A stretch of 64,000 nucleotides of DNA from Coix lacryma-jobi var. lacryma-jobi (taxonomy: Eukaryota > Streptophyta > Magnoliopsida > Poales > Poaceae): contig CM019830.1 in assembly GCA_009763385.1 (NCBI GenBank), positions 91,080,649 through 91,144,648 on the forward strand. Direction: 5' to 3'. Under the pieces are notes generated by a model, which was given only the letters and a program-made list of their open reading frames with translations, was not told where the DNA came from and did not search any database. Each line of letters begins with the position of its first letter. The stretch's first letter is position 1. Positions 1 to 10,410 of this stretch are shown here, one piece after another. The position numbers were made by a program, and so were the translations under genes.

Positions 1-1517
1 CCTGTTGCGCGCACTATCTGGACTCGAAGAGCACTGGAACGGGGTTGGCTGTGGCGGCGGCGATGGCAGAGCTTGCGCCGGCGGCAAGCTCCGCGGACTA
101 CTCAAGCCAGGGCAGTAGAGACCTCAAGAGCGAGCCGACTGTAACCGGCGCATCAAGGCGAAGAGGTAGGTGTAGATGGTTTGGCTAATAAGGCCCCGAG
201 CTCACCTGCCAAGGGCGAGCTTGAGCTCGGCGGAGGTCTAGCCGGCAGGGAGGAAGACGACCTTGACTATGGCCATAGGCAGTACTTGGGTTCAGGCTAG
301 CTTGCTCAGGGGAAACGAGCTAGTCAGGCGAAGCTATCTGGGAGATGGAGAGCGCAAAGGAACCACGACGGCGACAAAAACCGCCGGCGGAGGTGGCCCG
401 GCCTCGGCTGGAAAACAGGGCAGGCGAGAGAGACGTGAAGGGCAGCGGCTGCTGCGTGGCCGACTTTGGCGAGGCTAGCGCGGGGTTGCGCTCCACGTTG
501 TGGACAACACGGCAGGCACACAGCTGCGTGGACGGCGGCGTGGCGCGGCGGCCCGAGGTGCAGAGCACCTCGCTCTGTTCTTCGCCCCCTCTCCCATTCT
601 ACTGTAGCGCCCAGATTTTCCCCCTTTTGAAAATCTCCAGATTTTTGTACTGCACGACAAAAACTCTTAAAACAAAAGTTGCTCCAAAATTTGTGTTCTA
701 CAAACTTGCTTAAAGAACCAAAGTCAAATTCTGCATAGATTTTGAATTGGAGTTCAAATTCAAATTTGGACCAAACTGAATTTCAAAATTACTTTTGAAT
801 TTTCTGAACAACTTCAATTTTTATCAATACAAAAGTTGTTCCTTATAAAATTACCCACAACTTTGTTTTTGGTCCCATATCAAAATTATGCTTAATTTTC
901 AAACTACAAAAAAGGGGATAAAATTAGGTTTGGAAATTGATTTTCAATTTGAAACTAAATCAAACATGTTTTCCAAATTACTTCAGATTTTCTTTAAGGA
1001 CATGAAAAATCTATCTGAATAAAAGTTGTTTATTTTAAACCACTCTACAACTTTTGTTAAAGGACCAAAGTTTAATTCTTTTTAGTTTTTGAAATCTAGT
1101 TTAGGGGTCAAATTTAGGGTTTGAAAGATTTCAACTTTATTCAAACTTTTGTACAGAAACCTTGAAAACTTTGAATACCAAAGTTGTACCTCTCAACAAG
1201 AGCTACAACTTTGCTTTTGAAACCATTTTGAAATTTGACTTACTTTTTGACTTATTGAAAAGGGGATAAAAATAACATTTAAAACTAAGATTCTTACTCA
1301 CACTTATCATTTTTATGTGACACTTAACTACACTCTTATGCAACATACAACACTTATGTAGATCACACAAGATCATGCAACACTTATATTAAAGCATGTG
1401 AAGCATCACAATTATACTTAAAACATGAAATGTTTTTATGTCATGATTCCAGATGATTATGCATACTAAACATATTAATTAGGATTTTAATTAGTGCTTA
1501 ACACCAGGGGTGTTACA
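1..1517 (-). repeat. Gypsy-type LTR fragment, cut by the window edge
   Basis: Read on the minus strand, the block opens at 1517 with TGTAACACCCCTGGTG, the same opening as the long LTR at 28169. An AT-rich stretch of about 900 bases follows, full of variants of ACAACTTTG, and then a GC-rich stretch (1-600). The same order of AT-rich then GC-rich sequence is seen in the Tekay/Del-type LTR at 28169, but the two are not close copies. Its far end lies outside the window, so no target duplication can be tested. It ends the Tat-like element at 1518. Short frames in 1-600 show no recognisable domain. Confidence 0.5.
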
Positions 1518-2041
1518 ACATCTTTTTTACTGCACTTCACCTTTCTCTCCTCTCGATAAACCTGCAAACTTGAAAAATGCTAGGGTCACCAGGGTCATGA
1601 ACATTTTTGTACTAAAGGCGATATAAACAATATCGGCTATACTCTAAACTCTTGGAGCATTTTCCGCTAAAGGCGATGCTTTACATCGGCTATTTTTGTA
1701 TACAAATATTTTTGAATCCGCTCATGTACCAACTATCTCCTCACATCAAATTCAAAAACTATCAATGCATTCGACATTTAATAAGTAGTACCGAAGCTTG
1801 GTACATGAGTAATGCACGTATGATCAAAATTTTTCGTAGCCGAATACCTCGTCTCTGAGTCTAACATCTTTCGGCTATTACTCTGTCTTTCCTTTCGAAT
1901 TCTTTGTATAAGGGCCGATTCTATTATCAGGTTATCGGCCGTCACGTACAACTTGAAAGATCTACCAAGCTGTGGAGGTACCAATCATCGGTGGTGCCTT
2001 CATGTATCCTTTTAATTCCATCAAAAGCTTTCTGTTGTACG
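1518..2041 (-). other. Tat-like element, unassigned downstream part
   Basis: This stretch holds several short ATCGGCTAT-type motifs and no frame with a recognisable domain. By position it follows the protease region on the minus strand. I see no polymerase motif in it. Confidence 0.4.
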
Positions 2042-3083
2042 TCACCTCACGCGAACCTTTAATCTTCCTTTAGCTTTAGCAACGGAGGAAAAAGGTAAAA
2101 TTCTTTCGAAAGGTTTATCAATTTCAACCTGTACTCCGGATCTAGATTTGTACTGACACATATCGGTCTCGTCTTCGGCCTTATCAATATTTACTTCTTC
2201 TAACTCATCAACCGATATGAAACCTCGTCCCAATTCTCCTCTCTTACCATCAATCGGATTATTCAAAAATTGCTCTAAGAGCCGATCGCTTGAATCGGCT
2301 GTTGGTCCTTGTCAAAAACATTCATAGGACCTACTTCCCAAACTCTTCCAGAGAAGCACTCGACACCATCATATTCCCAGTAGATAGGTTCTGCAGTAGC
2401 AACACTCACTGAATCATCAGGATGGACAATTTCGACGTCATCTCCAATCCACTGGATGAGGATTTGATGCATAGCTGATGGAACACAACAGTTTCATGTA
2501 TCCAATCCCTTCCTAAAAGCAAACTATATGCCCCCTTGCCATCGATGACGAAGAAGGTAGTAATCAAAGTTTTTGACCCTATCATCAATTCAACATGAAC
2601 TGCTCCTCGAGTATCCGAAGAATTGCCAGCAAAGTCCCTCAACACCATGTCAGTCTTCAATAAATCCTCACTTGCCATTCCGAGTTTCCTGAAGGTAGTA
2701 TATGGCATGATATTTATGGCATCTCCTCCATGAATAAACATTTTGGTTAGTGGCTTGCCATTAACATACCCCCTCATATAAAGTGGCTTCAAATGTCGAT
2801 GCTTAGCTGGTTTATCAAAGACTGCCCGTTGAGCCAAAACGAGCTGAGCCATCAGATCATGGTATTCGTCTTCGTCAAAATCCGAATATACTTCTTCTTG
2901 GATGTCTTGATCCCCGGGAGCTATGAATTCTAATGGGAGAAAGAATGCCATGCACATATCAGCCGAACGATCATCTTTATCAGGCTTTTCCTTAGGACGC
3001 CAAATTTGTTTTGTCTTAGCGCATGCCTGCGCCAATTCTCTGTGCCTTAGGCGCTGCACTCTTCTTTTCTGGCTCCTTCTCAC
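2042..3083 (-). pseudogene. Tat-like Gypsy aspartic protease region, broken
   Basis: The main frame (3083 to 2406) contains a retropepsin-like segment: VNGKPLTKMFIHGGDAINIM, then a TTFRKLG stretch, and later LLLGRDWIHE, which fits the flap-to-C-terminal LLGRDW motif of Gypsy proteases. Retropepsins normally have Asp at the start of the D-[ST]-G-like motif. Here the residue is His, encoded at 2730-2732, so the product would probably be inactive. The continuation towards 2042 lies in two further frames (2472-2275 and 2266-2042), so at least two frameshifts are present. The product would have processed the gag-pol polyprotein in the particle. Polymerase domains are missing. Confidence 0.65.
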
Positions 3084-3107
3084 CCCTGGTGGACACCACT
3101 ATCCTTT

Positions 3108-5472
3108 CTACCAAACATATTCACGGTATTCTTCTTCTTCAGTGCGAGCCCAACTTTGATCGACAAATCTTCTCCCTTGCCGATTCTCGAAATTGTCTAT
3201 TTTTAAGCGCCAATCGTCCTTAGGGATTCGCACCCCAAGCCTTTCATGGACCGAACGGCGGTTGACTCGAGACTGCCTGTACTCAGAATATTGATCACTG
3301 CATTCAGGGCAATTGTTCTTAACAGGCAGCTTCAAGCCTTCATTCCAACAATATTTGAAGAATGAGCACTCCCAATGAGACTGCTCTTGCTCTCTCATAT
3401 ATTCTCGTTCTTCTCGGTACATCTCCTCTTCGTACCTCCGTTGCTTTTCTATGAACTTCCGCTCCTCATAAAACTTCTGCTTATGGTACCGTTCTTGCTC
3501 CCGAGGCCATTTGTTTAATAAAATGCGTGTCGTGACTCTGGGCCTAGAAGCCTCACCCCTTTCAGTTCGCCTATTCTGGAAACGAACTTTTTGTCAAAAT
3601 TCTTCATTTGTGATTTGCCGATTGGGGTCAACAGCACCGGTCTCTCTTGCTCTATCAGAGGTTAACACCTTCATCTTGCTTTTGCCCCTGGGGTCATCTG
3701 CATTGACCATGTTAACAGAGAAAGACACAATATTCTGTCCAAAAGGGCTACCATCAATTTTCATTTTTCCATCGAACTTCAAATGCCCTTCCTGGATAGC
3801 CTTCTGGATCCGCACTCTGAACACTCGGCAATCATTTATAGAGTGAGATCTGGTATTATGGAAGCCACAATACCTCTTGTCTTTAACCCCTTCAGGGTGC
3901 AACATAGGATGGCCTTCCGACAACTTGATGCATCCTTCCTTCAATAACAATTCAAATAGCTTATCTGATTTGGAAACATCAAAATCATAGGTACCTTTTT
4001 GTTGCCTCAACCATCGTTGATTGACTTGAGTCGGCTCTTTTGCCCAGACTAACTCAGCTGCAGCTACCTCATCTTCATCATCATACTCTGCTGCTTCTTC
4101 TAAGAAAGCCTGATACATTTCGTTAGCCACATCACCTTTCTGGAATTGATTATTTCTCCTAAACCCCTGAGCCTGACTATTCATTATTGGCCATCGTTGT
4201 GACAACTGCCCAAGATCATCAAACTCCATGTCGAACAGCTTTTCCCTGATATTCGACAACATACCAGCTATAGCTATCCCTGGCAATTGGTCATCTGGTA
4301 AATTTAGGGAATAGCAAAGATTTTTAGTCTCCCTGAATCTGTGTAAATATTCTTGCGGTGTCTCATTAGCTCTCATCCTCAGACTCATGAGATCGACCAA
4401 CTTCTTCTCATTGGTACCCTAAAGAAATACGCGTGGAACTTCTGTTCTAGCTCTGCCCATGTATTAATAGAGTTTGCTATCAGAGATGTGAACCATGAGA
4501 AAGCTGGTCCCGTTAATGACAGTGGGAAATACCGAATTCTCCAAGCCTCATTTGCAGATGCTTCTCCAAGTTGCATCAAGTAACGGTTGATGTGTTCAAC
4601 AGTACTGGTATCATCTTGGCCTGAGAACTTAGTAAGATCAGTAGGAGGTTTCACCCTTGGAGGAAGTGCCACTCGGTTGTACCACTCCGGGTAAGGAGAC
4701 TTGTAGGCGTAAGACTGATTCATGGCTTCAGGCCGAATTGATTCTGCATCATGTCAGCCATCCTATGCATGATGAGGTCAACACTTGAGTCTGGAGCAAC
4801 TTGTGCTTGACCCCCAAGAAATGCCCCTGCTGAATTTTTATAGCCCGGATTCGGGAGGGCATTAATTGCACTGTAATCAACGAACTCCTGATATCCATCT
4901 CCATACATGTTCTTCTGCAACCTATTTGTTGCCGGAGATACTCTGAAAGCAGATGGTGGGACGTTTCCTGTCGTGCCGAATGCAAGTTGGCCATGAGTCA
5001 TGGGAGGTTGTTGCTCCTGATGAAGGACCATCCCACCTTTGCTTGAACCAACTCCGCTGTCTTCAGCAGTTTTCCTCTGATGTTGGGGAACGGGTAATAA
5101 CAGTGGCCCTTGTATTGGACCAGCGGCTTCTTCAAAACGTTTATCTACTGCCGGGCCGAAAATACCAACCATGACTGCACGAAAGGTGTTTAAGAAAGCT
5201 GATTGATGATTGGTCATGGCCTCCGATACAGTCTTGTACATAAGTTCGGACATTTTTTGAATATCTTCCTCGTCAGTGCTATCAGATTGATGAGGAAGGA
5301 GAATCCTTGGGAGTGACTGCTTCTGGAAAACCTTACTGCTCTTGTTCTTAGAGAAGGACATCAAGCATTTGCGCTGAAACTCATCGCATGCTTGTTGTAC
5401 CAGATCTTTCAAGTCTAGTGACAACTCATCCATGGTCACTTCCAGGATTTGAGTATTGTCAAACTCAGGCAT
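3108..5472 (-). pseudogene. Tat-like Gypsy gag, frameshifted
   Basis: The likely start is the ATG at 5472 (MPEFDNTQ); an upstream extension of the frame runs into the inserted SIRE LTR and is not real. The core retrotransposon gag domain is clear around 4700-4150, with TWAELEQKFHAYFF followed by ANETPQEYLHRFRETKN. A cysteine-containing stretch near 3370-3300 (WECSFFKYCW, then NNCPECSD) resembles the C-terminal part of these gags. The frame is broken near 4720 and near 4420 and has nonsense codons at about 3594 and 3108. Gag forms the virus-like particle in the cytoplasm; this copy cannot make it whole. The frame break at 4420 falls inside the conserved gag core. Confidence 0.7.
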
Positions 5473-5555
5473 CTTGGAATGAAAGGTCCCACTGAGCGTG
5501 CCAAAAAGTGTGTTGGCACAAAATATGGTGCACCGCGCCTTACACATCAAGCCGG

Positions 5556-8084
5556 TGAAGGACCGAATTGGCGACCAGAGGGGGGGGGGGGGGTGAATGG
5601 GAGCCCCAAATTTCTTCTCGAGAAATGATGGCCCTTGTCCCAGAAAATCACCCCAAAAGTGAAGACTCAAACAACCGGTGAGTTCATGACCTACGAATAG
5701 GTGGATACCCTAGGAGATGTCCTAGAGGTACAACGGAACTACCGAAGAACCCCCAAAACCAAGCGCCAAAGCAACGAGGCAAAACTGCACAAGCAAGCTC
5801 CTAGAACAATCGAACCTCCGATAACGGAACACCCACTCCTTTGGAGAAGAGGAAAGTGTTCGACCAAAAATACTTAGGCCAACTGGTGGCAAAAGTACCT
5901 TGGAAAGATCCTTATGAAGTTAGAAAACTAACACAACAAACGGATCTCAAATCGGAGCTCGAACGCAAAAGATACGGACGCTAGAACCGTCGAAACACCG
6001 AAAGAGGAACACTTAACTCCTATGGAGAAAAAGGAAATGTCCGACCAAAAATACTTTGACCAATGGTGTAAAAAGTACTTCGGAATGATCCTTAAGAAGT
6101 TAGAAAACCAACGCAACAAACGGATCACAAATCGGAGCTCGTACGCAAAAGATACGGACGAAATCAGCAAAACTGTGCAGTCGCGGACTGTCCGCTAGTG
6201 AAACGCGGACTGTCCGCTATTGAACCCCGGACAGTCCGGGAATGAGTCCCAAACAGTCCGCCGTTCAAAAATAAAAACAGCAACCTCGCTGCCCGTGAAC
6301 AGCCCCGACCCCCGGACAGTCCGGGGATGAGTCCCGGACAGTCCGCCACTGTCCAGAAAGCCCAAAAACAGCTCGGGACAAAACCAAAATCAAATGGATC
6401 TTCACCAAATCGAACGGGGCTGCAACCAAACTTCTCCCAAGTGTTCTTCTACGTGTTGGGAAGCTAATCCTAGGATATCATTGCTCCAAACCAACTAATC
6501 CTTGAGAAATTGGAAGAACACTAGAAAAGGGGGAAGAACGAAGAACGAACGCGATTTCGACCCGATCTATGTGCTCGTGAGGTTAGAGGGGAAATCCTTC
6601 GGTGGAAAGAAGGAGCTCATGACATAGAACAATTTGATTCAAACGGAATCGCAAATCGTCGCTCGGAGAGGGAGAACGAAGCAAATCTCTGAGAAGGGAA
6701 AAACAAAAACGCGAAGAACAAAAACGCGATTCGATCCAAATTGCAGCCAACAAAGAGGAGGGGCGAAATTGATCGTTGGATTGCTACTAGATGAAGAATT
6801 GTGTAGCACTCTGTGTCGGGTTACAAGCCACTCCTCGCAACACAAAGCGTGGATGGCGAAAAGCTCAAGAACAAGAGCCGGTCTCTCCTCTCACCCTAGC
6901 ATCTTCTCACCTAAACAAAATGAGAGTGACACCTCCAAGGATAGCTGTCCAACATAGCCCCTTCATCTATATATAGGCGCATGTCCAAATGACACAAACG
7001 CCCTAACATGAAGTACTAACCCAAATACCCCCTAGGGGTAAAACCATCCAACTCTGGCAGTTTCCATCCGACGGCCACGCGCCTTCTCATCCTTCGCTTC
7101 GCCTCGACGCAAGCTCCAGGATGCCGCCACGTGCTGTCACCGTTGACCGCCGCGCCTTCTCACCGATAACTTTGCCGCAACGCAAGCCTCTCGGTGCCGC
7201 CACGCGTCGACCGTCCTTTTCGACCTTCCCCCAGTTTTGAGGCCCAAACCGGGAAACCTGCCAGCCCAGGTTTTGAGGCCCAAACCTGGAAACCGTCCAC
7301 CCCGAGTTTTGAGGCCCAAACTCGGAAACCCGCGAGCCCAGGTTTTGAGGCCCAAACCTGGAAACCGTCCATCCCGAGTTCTGAGGGCCAAACTCGGAAA
7401 CCGGCCACCCAAGTTTTCAGGCCCAAACTCGGAAACCGTCGAGGGTAGCTTTTTGAGGCTCAGCTACCGAACCCGCACCGTAGACGGGATGTGGTTCGCA
7501 CACCTCGACCACCGGCACCGATGCCGATGCATGTCCAGCCTCCACGCCGGGCACAACGCCTTCGCCTTCCTTCTTGACTTGGCCGACGGCACTTGCGCTG
7601 CACGCAAGCCCGTGTCCGACCTCCCGCCAAGTGCCACGATGCCATCGTCTTCGTCCCGACTCGGCCGATGCACCGCACATCCCCATGTGCTCTCGCTCGC
7701 CGATGCCACGTGCCAGCTACCACAGCTGGTCGTCTGGCCTCTTGGTCCATCGGTCCAAGCCTCACGTCCACCCTTCATCGCTCTGGGTACATCGGCATGG
7801 CACGTCCGCCGCACGGCACGCCCATCCTTCACCTCTCCCGGTCCATCGACACGGCACGTCTCTACTTGACCTTCACCTCGCCATCGACTATTGTATCCGA
7901 GCTCAACACCTGCACATCAACACAACCAAGAGACACATGTTGCACACGCACACCAACACAGAAACACCACAACTCAACACCACCGGTTAGTCATAAACAT
8001 TAAGCGCATAGTGAATAATAACTCAATCGGGAAAAGCCTCAAACCTTCCTCATCAAAGTCAATCATTCATCATATATGTTCTCA
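5556..8084 (-). repeat. 3' LTR of the SIRE-related non-autonomous element
   Basis: The plus-strand text runs from TGAAGGACCGAATTGG to CATATATGTTCTCA, giving TG...CA ends on the minus strand. It holds a G-run of 14 near 5580-5593, several copies of the palindrome CGGACAGTCCG or CGGACTGTCC at 6180-6350, a TATA box near 6970, and a hairpin array at about 7225-7440. It matches 25474-28002 along its whole length with scattered differences. Confidence 0.9.
6967..6976 (-). promoter_or_regulatory. LTR TATA box
   Basis: CTATATATAG reads the same on both strands and lies between the hairpin array (U3 side) and the palindrome repeats (U5 side). An identical site sits in the 5' LTR. This is the best core promoter candidate of the LTR. 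Confidence 0.6.
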
Positions 8085-8095
8085 ATCTCCCCCTT
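8085..8095 (-). promoter_or_regulatory. Polypurine tract of the SIRE-related element
   Basis: On the minus strand AAGGGGGAGAT abuts the LTR start TGAGAACATA. This is where plus-strand DNA synthesis begins in LTR retrotransposons. The same 11 bases precede the 3' LTRs of both other SIRE elements in the window. Confidence 0.8.
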
Positions 8096-8401
8096 GATGA
8101 ATGCATTGACTAAAATTAAAACCACAAAGGAAGGGTTTGAAGGCAAGCCTCATTCAAGTGCCCAAAAGCCAAGAAAAGGCAAACACAAGGCCACTTGAGA
8201 TGAGGAAGGATCATGAAAACTCCAAATAAAACCTCTTGGTCCCAAAAGAAACGGGAAAAGCGGGCAAAACCTCCACACAACTGAAGAGTTAAGTGAAAAC
8301 AAGAGTTTCATGAATCCCAAAAGGCACTCAAAAACCAATCTCAAATAATTTGTCAAACAATCATCACAACAGAAACCAAGGTACTTATCCACTTAGGTTT
8401 C
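8096..8401 (-). other. 3' noncoding segment of the SIRE-related element, left of the nested insertion
   Basis: No coding frame is visible. The stretch continues, after removal of the nested element and one GAATG copy, at 20062. The text around the junction is a short tandem duplication of TACTTATCCACTT, present on both sides. Confidence 0.6.
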
Positions 8402-8406
8402 GAATG
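8402..8406. repeat. Target site duplication GAATG, left copy
   Basis: GAATG directly precedes the LTR at 8407 and directly follows the LTR ending at 20056. The perfect five-base match fits Copia integrase and fixes both ends of the element. Confidence 0.9.
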
Positions 8407-10399
8407 TGAAGGACCGAGAAGCAACTAGAAAGCGACCAGAGGGGGGTGAATGGGAGCTTCAAGTTTTCCTTTCGGAAACTAGTAGCCACTGTCCCAAGAA
8501 TCAACCCCCAAAGCAAACCTTAGAGCTTGCTAGTGTCCACGACCCTAGGTGTAGGGTGGATGCTTCCAAGAAGCACAGCGGGACACTACACAACTCTAGA
8601 AAGCCAACGCAAAAGATGGAAATCGAATCCGACCAAGAACGAGCCAATCCGCGAACAAAAACGTGTTGAGACAGTACTGACCGGACTCACCCTGCGTCCG
8701 GTCAACAAGCACCGGACGCGTCCGGTCACAGAAAAACAGTTCTGGAACCTCTCTGTTCCTGATCGGACTCACTGAAGGGAGCGTCCGATCGTTTGTACAG
8801 AGCGTTCGGTCGAACAGCAAAAACGCACGTGAACAGTAGCTCCGTCGAGTCCGGTCACACAGGGAATGGAGCGTTCGGTCAAGACCAAAAGGGATACAGC
8901 GAGTGTTCAACCACCGGACGCACAGCCTGAGCGTCCGGTCGACACGATCAAGCGTCCGGTCACCCCGTGAATCCACGGTTCGTCCACCGATTCGACTCAA
9001 TCCCACCCAAAATGAAACCTCTAGGATTCAAACTTGGTGAGTAGAATCACAAGGAGGATAGTGAGCTATCTCTAAGAGATCATGGCTCGAACCTATCTCC
9101 AAATCGATGAATCAAAGAATTTGGGGGGAGGGGAGAAAACTTGACCCGAAACGAAAATCGAACGATCTCCTAGACCGTGAGGTTAGAGGAGAATTCCTTC
9201 GGTGGAAAGAAGTGCCTCACGATCTAGAACAACTTGGTTCAAACGGTTTTGCAAAAGATGAAACGAGCAAAGAGATCAAGCGAAGAGAAAATCGTGGAGA
9301 AAAAGGATTCCGCGAAGAACACGAACAAAACGCGAATCACAACCACGAATTGCAACCTTGTGGCTACCACACGCTACAACAGTGAGGATACGGCCTCACT
9401 TCCTCAAATCAACAGTACACAGAGACAAGTCTCTCTGTGGATCTCAGCTAGCTACAGCAGGGGGTGGGAGATCAGGAAACCCTAAGTGCGAAAGAGCAAA
9501 TGACTGAGATATGAAGGGAGGAGGGTGTCTCCTTCTACTTATCCTAATTCTAACCTAAGTCTAATTCCTACTCTACCCCTCACTATTCTAAATACAGAGC
9601 GAACCAGCTAAACCCTAGGGTTATTCTGGACCAACTCGGTGGTAGGTGTATCCGACGGCCACGCCCGCTCGATTCGAAGCGTTGCCTCGACGCAACCTCC
9701 AGATCGCCGCCACGTGCCGCCCTCGCTCTGCACCCCCGGTTTTGTGGCCCAAACCGGGAAACCAGCCTTTTCCAGCCAACCCCCGGTTTTGAGGCCCAAA
9801 CCGGGAAACCAGCCCACCAGCTTCTGAGTTTTGAGGCCAAACTCAGCAAACCCTCAGCGCCCAGGTTTTGAGGCCCAAACCTGGAAACCGTCCTCAGCCC
9901 GAGTTTTGTGGCCAAACTCGAAAACTGTCCACGCCCAGGTTTTGAGGCCCAAACCTGGAAACCGTCCATCCGATGGTTTTTCTCCAGCTCTACCACCAAA
10001 CCGACGTCGTAGATGGGATGCACCTCCCGTGCACCTCGTCCACCGACACGTGTCCCTGAGTCCACGACTCAGGCAACACATGACCGCACTTCTTCACTTG
10101 TCGTCGTCACAGGCTGCCAGCCACCACAGCTGATCCTCGGGCCTCTGGTCCCTCAGTCCAAGCCTCACATCCGCCCTTCACCGCTCGGTACCTCGGCATG
10201 GCACGTCCGCCGCACGGCACGCCCATCTTTCACCGCACCCGGTCCATCGGCACGACACGTCTCAACTTGACCTTCACCTCGCCGTCGATCACTGTATCCG
10301 TGCTCGACACCTGCACAACACAAGCCAAAGAACATGCGCATCATCCCAGTTGACAATCACTCATCACTCAGAGACCCGGCATACACCCATGTATCCGCA
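8407..10399 (-). repeat. 3' LTR of the left SIRE element
   Basis: It runs from TGAAGGACCGAGAAGC to CATGTATCCGCA. In order from 8407 it holds a G-run of 6, about ten copies of a GCGTCCGGTC-type motif (8690-8960), a conserved stem-loop at 9178-9222, a weak TATA-like GGATAAGTAG near 9535, and the hairpin array (about 9735-9970). Confidence 0.93.
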
Positions 10400-10410
10400 A
10401 TCTCCCCCTT
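10400..10410 (-). promoter_or_regulatory. Polypurine tract of the left SIRE element
   Basis: On the minus strand AAGGGGGAGAT is followed at once by the LTR start TGCGGATACATG. Further blocks of the type CTCCCCCTT occur upstream on the transcript (near 10990 and 11050), so several extra purine tracts are available in the same RNA. Confidence 0.8.

Noticed and set aside
263..713. Overlapping open frames in the GC-rich start of the window
   Set aside because: They are open on both strands, lack any domain, and lie inside an LTR-like block; base bias explains them.
7225..7440. CRISPR-like array of regularly spaced short repeats
   Set aside because: The units are hairpins with variable arms in plant LTRs. 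There are no unique spacers and no cas genes, and the context is eukaryotic.
7137..8003. Many overlapping frames rich in repeats such as GFEAQTGKP or GLKTWAG in the SIRE LTRs
   Set aside because: They translate the hairpin array; the repeats are on both strands and in all frames, and no start or domain supports a protein.
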